Origin: Bacteroidota bacterium
GTDB lineage: Bacteria; Bacteroidota; Bacteroidia; Bacteroidales; VadinHA17
Assembly (NCBI GenBank): GCA_030613125.1
Contig: JAUWMO010000021.1
Span: forward strand, 1 to 18,529
Reading direction: 5' to 3'
Length of the DNA stretch: 18,529 nt
Shown: positions 7,131-14,774 of the stretch, one piece after another
Layout of the letters: each line of letters begins with the position of its first letter
Numbering within the stretch: position 1 is the first letter of the stretch
Position numbers and translations under genes: made by a program
Notes under the pieces: generated by a model
Database searches by the model: none
What the model saw: the letters and a program-made list of their open reading frames with translations, nothing else
What the model was told of the DNA's origin: nothing

Positions 7131-7407
7131 AACCCAAAACATCGGCGAAGTAATAAAGACCTATTTGCAACAATCGGGCCTGGATAGAAGATTGAAGGAA
7201 GTGGAAATAATTAATAGCTGGGAAGATCTTGTTGGTACAATGATATCGAGAAGGACAAAAAAAATTGAACTGAAAAATGGCAAGATGATTATTTATTTGC
7301 AGTCATCTGTTGTCAAAAACGAATTGATGATGCTGCGTGAAACCCTGAAAAATACCCTTAACGAAAAGGTAGGAGAGGAAATAATCCGGGAGATTATCCT
7401 AAGGTAA
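7117..7407 (+). CDS. DUF721 (DciA-like) protein
   Basis: The 96-residue product has the DUF721 pattern: MRRSKTQNIGEVIKTYLQQS helix, then VEIINSWEDLVG with the family's central Trp, the basic strand ISRRTKKIELKNG, strand MIIYLQSSVVKNEL, and a C-terminal helix. DciA proteins of this family interact with the replicative helicase in many bacteria; the short KH-like version here is placed with them by family only. A longer frame opens at 7066, but the start at 7117 gives the usual N-terminus and a 14-nt overlap with recF, so it is preferred. The stop is 1 nt from the convergent ndk stop. Confidence 0.82.
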   Translation: MRRSKTQNIGEVIKTYLQQSGLDRRLKEVEIINSWEDLVGTMISRRTKKIELKNGKMIIYLQSSVVKNELMMLRETLKNTLNEKVGEEIIREIILR

Positions 7408-7408
7408 A

Positions 7409-7828
7409 TCAGTACCGTTCCAGTTTTGAAAAGAAAAAATCACTTTCAATTATTGCATTCTCATCGCTGTCTGATCCATGAATAGCATTGTTCTGAACTG
7501 ACTCAGCATATTTTTCCCTGATGGTACCTTTATCTGCATTGCCCGGATCAGTACTTCCAATCAGGATTCTGAAGTCATCAACTGCATTTTCTTTTTCCAG
7601 TAACATGGCAACTATCGGTCCTGAAGTAATAAATTTTACCAGATCATTATAAAATGGCTGGTCTTTGTGAATCAGATAAAATGATTGTGCCTGTTCGGTA
7701 TTCAGAAGTGTAAATTTCATCGCTCTTATTTGATAACCCGATTCGGTAATCTGGGATATGATCTGTCCAATGTATTTATTTTTCACTGCATCAGGCTTGA
7801 TCATTGAGAATGTGATATTTCCTTTCAT
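7409..7828 (-). CDS. ndk: Nucleoside-diphosphate kinase
   Basis: Ndk transfers the terminal phosphate of ATP to other nucleoside diphosphates through a phospho-histidine. The 139-residue product shows ITFSMIKPDAV at the N-terminus, FYLIHKDQPFYNDLVKFITSGP, and the active-site block NAIHGSDSDENA with the phosphorylated His. The frame extends upstream to 7873, but that would add a basic 15-residue tail never seen in the family, and a -7 box at 7850-7857 lies inside the extension; the start at 7828 (MKGNITFSM) is therefore chosen. It converges on the recF-DUF721 operon with 1 nt between stops. Confidence 0.96.
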   Translation of the reverse strand: MKGNITFSMIKPDAVKNKYIGQIISQITESGYQIRAMKFTLLNTEQAQSFYLIHKDQPFYNDLVKFITSGPIVAMLLEKENAVDDFRILIGSTDPGNADKGTIREKYAESVQNNAIHGSDSDENAIIESDFFFSKLERY

Positions 7829-7849
7829 TTTTTTCTTTTTAGTAAGGCG

Positions 7850-7857
7850 CAAATATA
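7850..7857 (-). promoter_or_regulatory. Bacteroidota -7 box for ndk
   Basis: The minus strand reads TATATTTG, an exact TAnnTTTG match, about 22 nt before the ATG at 7828. Its position decides the ndk start. Confidence 0.55.
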
Positions 7858-7883
7858 GAAAAAATCTGGTCATCTTTCATTCA

Positions 7884-8052
7884 CAATCCGCAATTACCAA
7901 TTACCTTGCTCCATGCTTTTTAATTCCCTACCCTCACTCGTACCCCGGACCCAAGCCGGAGCACGAGGTATCCTTCCTACTTGTTAAACTACCTCAACTT
8001 CATAACTCATAATTACTCGCAGCTTTGCTGCTCCCCGCCAGGTCGGGAGTTT
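7884..8052. repeat. Composite repeat/palindrome zone between ndk and nrnA
   Basis: It starts with three heptamers (CAATCCG, CAATTAC, CAATTAC at 7884-7904). A 12-bp hairpin with two mismatches follows at 7937-7967 (CTCGTACCCCGG with CCGGAGCACGAG, loop ACCCAAG). Then come a perfect small hairpin GCAGC-TTT-GCTGC at 8019-8031 and CTCCC/GGGAG at 8031-8049. No gene is visible on either strand. The region is richer in G and C than its surroundings. Confidence 0.6.
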
Positions 8053-8061
8053 TCGCACTTC

Positions 8062-8100
8062 TCAGCCTTGGCCTCAGCCTTAGCCTTAGCCTTAGCCTTA
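8062..8100. repeat. Hexamer tandem repeat (TTAGCC type)
   Basis: Six-base units TCAGCC, TTGGCC, TCAGCC, then three TTAGCC and a final TTA run without a gap. The array ends about 24 bp before the nrnA -7 box. It resembles a telomere repeat only by chance; it is internal and flanked by genes. Confidence 0.8.
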
Positions 8101-8123
8101 ATTCAATTATTCTTCTAATTTCC

Positions 8124-8131
8124 TATCTTTG
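8124..8131 (+). promoter_or_regulatory. Bacteroidota -7 box for nrnA-FKBP operon
   Basis: TATCTTTG matches TAnnTTTG and lies 28 nt before the ATG at 8159. No clear -33 TTG was found. Confidence 0.5.
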
Positions 8132-8158
8132 TTGATCATTAAAATATTGTGAATAGTG

Positions 8159-9181
8159 ATGGATTTTATTCATAAGAGTATTTCAAAAGAGATTGAGTCT
8201 GCCCTGAAACAGGCTGGTAATGTTGTCATAATAACTCATATAAATCCTGATGGTGATGCTATTGGCTCCTCGCTCGGACTTTATCACTACTTAAAATCAG
8301 CAGGTAAGGCTGTACATGTGATTACTCCCAATTCATATCCTGCTTTCCTTCACTGGCTTCCGGGTAACTCTGAGATACTTGAATTTAATCAGGCTTATGC
8401 GAAAGCTAAAAAGCTAATATCCGAAGCAGATATTCTGTTCCATCTTGATTTTAATGATCCTGGCAGGATGGATGCAATGAAAGATCATGTTTCAAAGAAT
8501 AGTAAAGCAACAAAGATCTTAATTGATCATCATCCCAAACCTGTAGCATTTAATGATATTGAGATCTCTGATATACGTGCAAGTTCAACTGCTGAACTTG
8601 TGTTTTACCTGATAAAAGCCCTTAATGGTAAGCTTTTAACTGATAGAACAATATGTGAGTGTTTGTTCACCGGCATAATGACTGATACAGGATGCTTCAG
8701 TTTTAATTCGTCCCTTCCATCAACATATCAGGCCGTGGCTTCAATTATGGAATCGGGCATTGATAAAGACAGGATTTATAATCTTGTTTATAATAATTTT
8801 TCAGAAGCGAGGATGAAATTACTCGGGTATGGTCTTGATAAAAAAATGAAAGTAATCAATCAGTATCATACAGCTTTTATAAGCCTTTCAGAGGAAGAAC
8901 TTAAGAAATACAATTTTAATACAGGTGATTCTGAGGGCTTTGTAAATTTTCCCCTAAGCATTAAGGGAATAAGGTTTTCTGCCTTATTTCTGGAGAAGAA
9001 AGATCATGTGAAAATTTCATTCAGGTCCCATGGTAACTTCCCGGTAAATGAATTCTCTGCAAAACATTTTAATGGTGGTGGTCATTTGAATGCTGCCGGA
9101 GGTGAATCGTACCATTCACTCGATGACACAATAAAAATGTTCATTTCCTTGTTACCTGAGTATAATAACTGGCTGATGTAA
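8159..9181 (+). CDS. nrnA: DHH-family phosphodiesterase, NrnA-type (oligoribonuclease/pAp phosphatase)
   Basis: NrnA-type enzymes degrade very short RNAs and often pAp or cyclic dinucleotide intermediates with Mn2+. The 340-residue product has the DHH domain motifs THINPDGDAIGS (His27, Asp31, Asp33), HLDFNDPGRM (Asp97), LIDHHPKP (Asp123-His124-His125) and GIMTDTGCFSF (Asp176), and the C-terminal DHHA1 motif FNGGGHLNAAGG (304-315). All metal-ligand positions appear intact. A GTG at 8156 immediately precedes the ATG at 8159; the ATG is preferred. The FKBP gene follows after 1 nt, so both are probably one transcript. The substrate range is inferred from the family. Confidence 0.92.
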   Translation: MDFIHKSISKEIESALKQAGNVVIITHINPDGDAIGSSLGLYHYLKSAGKAVHVITPNSYPAFLHWLPGNSEILEFNQAYAKAKKLISEADILFHLDFNDPGRMDAMKDHVSKNSKATKILIDHHPKPVAFNDIEISDIRASSTAELVFYLIKALNGKLLTDRTICECLFTGIMTDTGCFSFNSSLPSTYQAVASIMESGIDKDRIYNLVYNNFSEARMKLLGYGLDKKMKVINQYHTAFISLSEEELKKYNFNTGDSEGFVNFPLSIKGIRFSALFLEKKDHVKISFRSHGNFPVNEFSAKHFNGGGHLNAAGGESYHSLDDTIKMFISLLPEYNNWLM

Positions 9182-9182
9182 G

Positions 9183-9716
9183 ATGATTCGCTTTTTACAC
9201 ATTCTTTTAATAATACTGTTTTTTTTAATTTCCTGTAAAAGGAATGAAGAAAAGAATATTGGTCATCTTCCGGATGATAAATCAATGATGGACGTAAACA
9301 GGTTCCTGGTAGAAAAAGATCTGGAGTTAATACAGTCATTTATCAAACGCAGGAACTGGGATATGACTGAAACTACAACAGGATATTGGTATTCAATAGT
9401 ACATGTTGGGAATGGACGGGAAGTAAAAAAGGGCATGATTGTGAGCCTGGATTATACTGAAAGCTTACTCGATGGAAGAATCTGTAATACCACTAAAGAA
9501 TCAGGGCCTAAAACTTTCCGGGTTGGATATGGTGAAATGATCAGAGGACTGGATGAGGGTATTGAACTTTTGAGCGAAGGTGATTCGGCCAGATTTATTT
9601 TTCCACCACATTTGGCCTATGGCCTTTCAGGCGATGGAATCAACATTCCTCCAAGATCGGTAGTGGTATATGAGGTTATTGTAAGATCAGTTTCAGAAGA
9701 TCAGATAGAAAATTAA
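9183..9716 (+). CDS. FKBP-type peptidyl-prolyl isomerase lipoprotein, GldI-like
   Basis: The 177-residue product has a lipoprotein signal with lipobox LISC (Cys18) and one FKBP domain (about 68-168). It keeps the YT strand, LLDGR, a VGYGEMIRGLDEGI block at the active site, FPPHLAYG and GINIPP, so the fold and probable prolyl-isomerase pocket are complete, although the FKBP12 F36/D37 positions appear to be Cys101/Asn102 and the pocket Trp is Leu123. In Flavobacteria, GldI is a gliding-associated FKBP lipoprotein; calling this gliding machinery would be inference, since no other gld gene is in view. It begins 1 nt after the nrnA stop and is probably cotranscribed. Confidence 0.85.
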   Translation: MIRFLHILLIILFFLISCKRNEEKNIGHLPDDKSMMDVNRFLVEKDLELIQSFIKRRNWDMTETTTGYWYSIVHVGNGREVKKGMIVSLDYTESLLDGRICNTTKESGPKTFRVGYGEMIRGLDEGIELLSEGDSARFIFPPHLAYGLSGDGINIPPRSVVVYEVIVRSVSEDQIEN

Positions 9717-9792
9717 TGGAAAAATATCTAAACATTTAAAAAGGGTATGGTTTTTGTGTGTGTAAACTAATTTTAATCTAAAGTAAGTAGCT

Positions 9793-10317
9793 ATGAAAAA
9801 ACTATCAGTTTCACTGGTTTTATTAGCAGCAATATTTGGTTTTCTAATTGTAATTCAAAGCTGTTTGAAAGGAACAGATGCGGAAGCAGAAGAAAAAAGG
9901 CTATTGCAGGAGTACTTAGATGCAAACAACATTACTGTTGATCCAACCGCAAGTGGGTTATACTATATTGAGGAGGAAGTGGGGACAGGGGCGGCTCCCG
10001 AAATTGGGGATACAGTTTCCATAAATTATATTACCAGTAATGTTGCCGGAAATATTTATGATACCAATATTGAAGAAAAAGCTAAAGAATACGGTATCTG
10101 GAATGTGAACAGGACCTATGAACCATTTCGTTTTGAAGTTGGAGACTCCTCCATAATTATAGGTTTGAATGAAGGTGTTACTTACATGAAAGAAGGGGGT
10201 ATTGCTACAATTATCCTGCCTTCACATCTGGCATATTTTGATTATATAACTCTGGTAATTTACGTTGAGTTACTAGCTGTTGAGAAGGCTGACACTAATC
10301 TTACAGCTAAAAAATAA
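9793..10317 (+). CDS. Degenerate FKBP-fold lipoprotein
   Basis: The 174-residue product has a lipoprotein signal ending in IQSC (Cys24), a helical spacer (LLQEYLDANNITVDPTASGL) that is usual for Bacteroidota FKBP lipoproteins, and an FKBP-like domain from about residue 56. GDTVSINYIT, YEPFRFEVGDSSIIIGLNEGVTYMKEGG and LPSHLAY align with the upstream FKBP. The loop after LAY is shortened by about eight residues and lacks the G...IPP segment that shapes the active site, so isomerase activity is doubtful. It probably arose by duplication of the neighbour. The 76-nt gap suggests the same operon. A further FKBP-like stump lies just downstream. Confidence 0.78.
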   Translation: MKKLSVSLVLLAAIFGFLIVIQSCLKGTDAEAEEKRLLQEYLDANNITVDPTASGLYYIEEEVGTGAAPEIGDTVSINYITSNVAGNIYDTNIEEKAKEYGIWNVNRTYEPFRFEVGDSSIIIGLNEGVTYMKEGGIATIILPSHLAYFDYITLVIYVELLAVEKADTNLTAKK

Positions 10318-10324
10318 TATTTAG

Positions 10325-10390
10325 ATGAGAAAGAACTTAATTACAACACTTGTTTTTGATGTGGAACTGGTAGATATTGAAATAAAATGA
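10325..10390 (+). pseudogene. FKBP C-terminal strand remnant
   Basis: A 21-codon frame encodes a peptide ending TLVFDVELVDIEIK, which reads like the last strand of a Bacteroidota FKBP domain (PPYTTLVFDVELVDI-type ending, from memory). A stop (TAG 10322-10324) lies directly upstream and nothing else of the domain is present. It follows two FKBP genes, so it looks like the tail of a third copy lost by deletion or recombination. The short length makes this tentative. Confidence 0.5.
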
Positions 10391-10457
10391 AGATTGAAGT
10401 TTACCAATCACTGTTAAAATAATCTATTAGCTCGTTTTCATTCCTCATTCTTCATAT

Positions 10458-11264
10458 TTATTTTAATGGTTTGTAGTCTTTAAACGGAGAAATATTTGCC
10501 TCTTCAACAGCTTTCCTGTATTTTATCCAATCCTCCTCATAAAATTTATTAACTTTTTCGAGGGTTTCATCTACAATCTTTTCAGTCTGTTTTAAAATAA
10601 GTAACTCAGTATTATTAAGAGGCTCAATGCTGTAAAGAGCAGACCTGACACTCCGCAATTTTGTGGTAACAAGGTTGGGATTACGGTAAATACCCTGAAC
10701 GTTCTCTTTAGGGAACAAATCGGCACTCATTTCTTTCATTGCTTCTTCAACTTCTTTAGTAACCTGCTTGAGTTGTTCTATGTTCTCGTCTTTATCTTTT
10801 GGAGTGATCTTTTTGATGGCTGCCATGGTTTCTTTGCTCTCCTTGATCCTGTCGTAAGCCTTAGCCAGAAGTTCAATTTTTACCATGAGCTTGTCAACGA
10901 TTTCCTGATTTTTTGTGATAACATCAACATTAACTCCCAGGCGTGGGTCAGCTTTCACCTCCAGCAATGTTGAATCTGTAAAATCGTTATAAGTAAGTCT
11001 TAACTTATAGGTGCCCGGTAGTGCATAACCACCTCCACCCATTTCCGGTGAGCCAGGTTTTGGTTTTGGCTGGTCTGGCCATCGGTATCCTTTCTTGTCG
11101 AGGCTCCAGTAAATTCTGTTAATCCCGGTTTTTGGTATAACAGTTAAGGTACGGATGATTGTTCCGGTTTCATTTATTATCTCGATCCTGGCTTTTTTTG
11201 CTTTTGGATCAAGCGCTGGAGGAGTAAAACCTCCATAACGGGAATATCTTCCTGAACCTGAGTT
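10458..11264 (-). pseudogene. C-terminal part of the VPS10/Asp-box protein, cut off by in-frame TAA
   Basis: These 268 codons continue the frame of the gene at 11265-13661 without any shift, after a single TAA at 11265-11267. They begin with a Gly/Ser/Arg-rich linker (NSGSGRYSRYGG), then an Ig-like or FlgD-like beta domain (IEIINETGTIIRTLTV, GINRIYWSLDKKGYRWP, GTYKLRLTYNDF), then a long alpha-helical tail rich in Lys and Glu (about the last 150 residues). Related proteins carry this portion fused to the propeller, as I recall them. An internal ATG at 11042 could start a 194-residue product, but it falls inside the beta domain, so independent function is unlikely. It is either a decayed 3' part, a read-through product or a sequencing error. 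Confidence 0.75.
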
Positions 11265-13661
11265 TTAAAATGATTGCTGATTGGTTTGCTCTTCCCCTTC
11301 CTTAACCGAGAAAGTTATCATCGCTCCCCTTCGACGGTTTTGCCCTGAATAAAATGCATGTCCTGCTGAATAATAACCCGGTGAACTTTTCCGGCTTACT
11401 ATATAAGCAACAGGTGGTTCGAAAATATTGACTTCAGCTTCAAGAATCTGACTGCTACCCATTGTTGCCATCTCCCTTAAGGGTCTGATATCGTCAAGGA
11501 TCCAGACCGCCCTTCCAAAAGTGCCAATTACCAGGTCATATTCTCTGGGATGGATTATAAGATCCATTGTCGATACATTTGGATATTCATTGGTCCATTG
11601 AGTCCAGTTCTCGCCTGCATCAATACTTACATATAAACCGAATTCGGTTCCCAGAAACATCAGTTTTGGTTCAACCGGATCCTGTACAAATGAAAGAACA
11701 AACCCCCACACCTTATTTTCATCCACTATCCTTTCCCAGTTTTTTCCAAAGTTGGTTGTGTGATACAGATAAGGTGTATAATCAAATCTGCGGTAATTAT
11801 TTAATACTATAAAGGCCTCACCCTCATAATAAGTTGATGCTGTAATCTGGGGAATCCAGCTTCCGTCAGGTACCCCTTTAAGACCTTCGGACATATTTTC
11901 CCATGTGTTTCCTCCATCACGGGTTAACTGGATATTCCCATCATCTGTTCCAACCCAGATAATACCCTCTTTTACAGGACTTGGAGCAATAGTGAGTATT
12001 GTGGTAAAGTTTTCAGCACCTGTAACATCATATGTTAATCCGCCACTTTCGAGCTGTTTTTGTTTCTCAGGATCATTGGTTGTAAGGTCGGGTGAAATGA
12101 TCTCCCAGGTATTACCTCTGTCAGGACTTTTATGAACAAACTGACTTCCGAAGTATATGGTTTTTGAATCGAAAGGATCTGCAGCAATAGCAGCATTCCA
12201 GTTAAACCGCAATTCAATTCCTTCAGGATGAACAGGACGGATACTTTTTGAATAACCTGTTTCCATATTCCTTCTTCCAACATATCCCTGTTGCGACATT
12301 GAATAACAATATCTCGGATCACCGGGATCAGGCAATACATCAAATCCGTCGCCACCCGACAAATTATCCCAGTCTGTATTAATAATCCCGCCGGACCTCC
12401 AGATATATGCCGGACCACGCCATGAGCCATTATCCTGTAAACCGCCATAAACATTGTAAGGTAAGGCCATATCAACACTGATATGGTAAAACTGGCCCAG
12501 AGGCAGGTTTTCAATAAATCGCCAGTGTTTACCATGGTTTTTTGTAATAGCAAGACCACCATCATTCCCGTTAATCATAAAACCAGGATCATCAGGATGT
12601 ATCCACCATGCGTGATAATCGGGATGAATAGCCCTGTTAATCAGGGAACTAAAAGTTTTTCCACCATCTTCACTCACATTGACTCTGGAGAAAAGCGTAT
12701 ATACTCTGTTTTCATTCTTTGGATCAACATAAATATCAGCATAATAAAATGGCCGGTTACCAATATTTTTTTCACCTCTTTTCTTCCAGGTAAAACCACC
12801 GTCTTCTGAGCGGTACAGGGCATTTTTCTTTGACTCTATAAGTGCATAAACAATTTTCGGATTATTTTTAGCTATGGCAATTCCCATTCTTCCTAACTCA
12901 CCCTTTGGTAAACCCTCTTTTTCAGGTAGCTTTTTCCAGTTTTTTCCAGCGTCATAGGTTACGTACAGTCCGGAACCCGGGCCTCCTGACTTAAAAAACC
13001 AGGGCCATCTCTGGTGTTCCCACATGTTGACAAATATTTTATTATGATTTGACGGATCCATTACCATATCACCAACACCAGTAATATTGTTGACGTAAAG
13101 GATCTTTTCCCAGGTTTGACCCCCATTGGTTGTTTTATAAACACCTCTCTCTTCATGCGGTCCCCATGGCGAACCAATAGCACCAACATACACAATATCA
13201 CTGTTTACAGGATCGATTATTATCCTGTGAATATGACGGGTTTTTTCAAGGCCCATCAATTGCCAGGTCTTTCCGGCATCAATGGATTTATAAATTCCGT
13301 ATCCACCATTGTTGCTATTTCTTGGATTTCCTTCACCTGTGCCAACCCATATGATATCAGGAGTTTTTGGGTTAATAGCTACAGCCCCGATGGAAAGGAC
13401 TTTTTCTTTATCAAACAATGGCTCCCAGTTAATTCCGCCACTTTCTGATTTCCAAAGACCCCCGGAGGCTGTTCCAATATAAATTATCGACGGATCATTC
13501 AGGACAACATCAATAGCTGTTACCCGGCCACTCATTCCAGCCGGACCAATACTGCGGGGTTTTAGATCTTTTATTCTTTCCATATCAAGCTGTTGTCCCA
13601 ATAAAGACAGAGTTATTATAAAGCTTAATGTAATACTAAGTGAGAAACGACTTTTACTCAT
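11265..13661 (-). CDS. Exported Asp-box beta-propeller protein (VPS10/sortilin-like, BNR repeats)
   Basis: The 798-residue product starts with a signal peptide (hydrophobic to about residue 22, LLGQQ) and consists of a large beta-propeller. At least ten Asp-box/BNR motifs (S-x-D-x-G-x-T-W) are visible, such as SESGGINW (72-79), SIDAGKTW (126-133), TTNGGQTW (177-184), SEDGGFTW, SPDRGNTW, TRDGGNTW and SIDAGENW. The propeller closes near GTFGRAVWILDDIRPL, after which related proteins continue into a beta domain and helical tail, as I recall them; here a TAA ends the frame in the linker although the same frame stays open to 10458. Such proteins are annotated as glycosyl hydrolase or sortilin-like, but no enzyme activity is evident. 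ATG 13659-13661 fits the signal peptide. A weak -7-like box (TACTTTCG) lies at 13725-13732. Confidence 0.85.
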   Translation of the reverse strand: MSKSRFSLSITLSFIITLSLLGQQLDMERIKDLKPRSIGPAGMSGRVTAIDVVLNDPSIIYIGTASGGLWKSESGGINWEPLFDKEKVLSIGAVAINPKTPDIIWVGTGEGNPRNSNNGGYGIYKSIDAGKTWQLMGLEKTRHIHRIIIDPVNSDIVYVGAIGSPWGPHEERGVYKTTNGGQTWEKILYVNNITGVGDMVMDPSNHNKIFVNMWEHQRWPWFFKSGGPGSGLYVTYDAGKNWKKLPEKEGLPKGELGRMGIAIAKNNPKIVYALIESKKNALYRSEDGGFTWKKRGEKNIGNRPFYYADIYVDPKNENRVYTLFSRVNVSEDGGKTFSSLINRAIHPDYHAWWIHPDDPGFMINGNDGGLAITKNHGKHWRFIENLPLGQFYHISVDMALPYNVYGGLQDNGSWRGPAYIWRSGGIINTDWDNLSGGDGFDVLPDPGDPRYCYSMSQQGYVGRRNMETGYSKSIRPVHPEGIELRFNWNAAIAADPFDSKTIYFGSQFVHKSPDRGNTWEIISPDLTTNDPEKQKQLESGGLTYDVTGAENFTTILTIAPSPVKEGIIWVGTDDGNIQLTRDGGNTWENMSEGLKGVPDGSWIPQITASTYYEGEAFIVLNNYRRFDYTPYLYHTTNFGKNWERIVDENKVWGFVLSFVQDPVEPKLMFLGTEFGLYVSIDAGENWTQWTNEYPNVSTMDLIIHPREYDLVIGTFGRAVWILDDIRPLREMATMGSSQILEAEVNIFEPPVAYIVSRKSSPGYYSAGHAFYSGQNRRRGAMITFSVKEGEEQTNQQSF

Positions 13662-13735
13662 AGGATAAGTTTTAAAAGGATTAACTATTTACTTTATGAA
13701 ACATAAATTGTTGTTTGTTTTATGCGAAAGTAGAA

Positions 13736-14443
13736 TTATGAGTGATACAAAATGAAGATTGTTGGTTTTTTATTAATTTCTGGCAGGTTCGATTTCCAAT
13801 TGTGAATACTTTTTGTTTGTATAAACTCTGAATCGAGGGTTATATTAGTAGCGATGCAAAGTAGTGTGTCCGAATGGCAGGTGGCAAGAATGTCTTGAAG
13901 AAGTTTGATGTTTCGGTACGGCGCTTCCATGAAAATCTGACTTTGATTTTCCTGCAGGGATCTTCTTTCAAGGAGTTTAAGACTTTTTCTTCTAAGACTA
14001 CTCTTTACCGGAAGATAACCGAGAAATGAGAAATTTTGGCCGTTTAACCCGGAAGCCATCAGGGCCAGCAGAACAGAAGATGGTCCAACAAGAGGAATTA
14101 TCCTGATATTATGTTGATGAGCAAGTTTAACTACCTCTGATCCGGGATCTGCAACAGCAGGCACTCCGGCCTCTGACAACACACCCATGTTAATATTATT
14201 TAGCAAGGGTTGTATAAAGAATTCCAGGTCGGCCCTGGGTGTGTGTTTATTCAATTCATAAAAACTTACTTCATCAAATGATCTTGTATACCCTACAGAT
14301 CTGAGAAACCTGCGAGCAGACCTTACATTTTCAATGATGAAATGATCCAGTGATTTAATGACTTGAATGTTGTATTCAGGAAACTGGTGAGACGTGTGTG
14401 TTTTCCCCAGGCTTGAAGGAATTAAGTATAAATTTGCACCCAT
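13736..14443 (-). CDS. Tetrapyrrole-methylase-family SAM methyltransferase, RsmI-like
   Basis: The 235-residue product belongs to the SAM-dependent methylase family of RsmI (16S rRNA C1402 2'-O-methyltransferase). Visible features are the N-terminal LYLIPSSLG strand, the SAM-binding GVLSEAGVPAVADPGSEVV (87-105), IRIIPLVGPSSVLLALMASGLNG (113-135), FSFLGYLP (138-145) and FMEAPYRN (171-178). The first strand is LYLIPSSLG rather than the GTLYVVATPIGN of true RsmI, which matches a second, shorter paralog that I recall many Bacteroidota carrying; the target is therefore uncertain and no symbol is given. ATG 14441-14443 is 21 nt from the left inverted repeat of the element at 14465, which may have replaced its native promoter. 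Confidence 0.82.
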   Translation of the reverse strand: MGANLYLIPSSLGKTHTSHQFPEYNIQVIKSLDHFIIENVRSARRFLRSVGYTRSFDEVSFYELNKHTPRADLEFFIQPLLNNINMGVLSEAGVPAVADPGSEVVKLAHQHNIRIIPLVGPSSVLLALMASGLNGQNFSFLGYLPVKSSLRRKSLKLLERRSLQENQSQIFMEAPYRNIKLLQDILATCHSDTLLCIATNITLDSEFIQTKSIHNWKSNLPEINKKPTIFILYHS

Positions 14444-14464
14444 AACTAGATCATTTTTGTTAAG

Positions 14465-14687
14465 TTAACGTGAGTTCGATATAAGCAATCGACTTTTGTA
14501 TTTGAATATAAGTTGGTTACCGGATGAGATTTGAGAATTCTTGGTGTTTTCTTTGTGTCTTTGTCCCGAAAGTTTTCGGGGTGGTGGCATTTATTTTTTT
14601 TGCCACCAAGACACTAAGGCTCAAAGTTTCACTAAGTAAAAGTAAATGATTTATTTATCAATATATAATATATAGAACTCACGTTAA
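14465..14687. mobile_element. MITE-like non-coding element with 19-bp terminal inverted repeats
   Basis: The ends are TTAACGTGAGTTCGATATA (14465-14483) and its reverse complement with one mismatch (14669-14687), giving a 223-bp element without any convincing open frame. If the outer TTAA is counted as target, the element core is CGTGAGTTC...GAACTCACG flanked by TTAA on both sides. Inside are two hairpins: CCCGAAA-GT-TTTCGGG (14565-14580) and TGGTGGC/GCCACCA (14582-14608). The parent transposase family is not recognised. It sits in the divergent spacer between the methyltransferase and MBL genes, and could supply or disrupt promoters. The remainder of the spacer (14444-14774) is AT-rich; TACTTTTA at 14742-14749 is a weak -7 candidate for the MBL gene. 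Confidence 0.65.
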
Positions 14688-14774
14688 AGTTAATAAATTA
14701 TAATTCATAATTTCCGGAACCTTAATTTAAGAATTTATAGGTACTTTTACATAAACCACAACCTGATAGTTGAG

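Noticed and set aside
7829..7873. Upstream extension of ndk to ATG at 7873
   Set aside because: The added residues do not fit the family and the exact -7 box at 7850-7857 lies inside the extension.
8062..8100. TTAGCC array as a telomere or chromosome end
   Set aside because: It is short, internal, and flanked by ordinary genes; simple slippage is sufficient.
12035..12565. A 176-codon open frame on the minus strand inside the beta-propeller gene
   Set aside because: It is an out-of-frame shadow of the Asp-box gene, which has clear repeated motifs in its own frame.
10458..13661. Frameshift as the cause of the split beta-propeller gene
   Set aside because: Both halves are in the same frame; translation of 11043-11264 in that frame shows no further stop, so one TAA is the only interruption.
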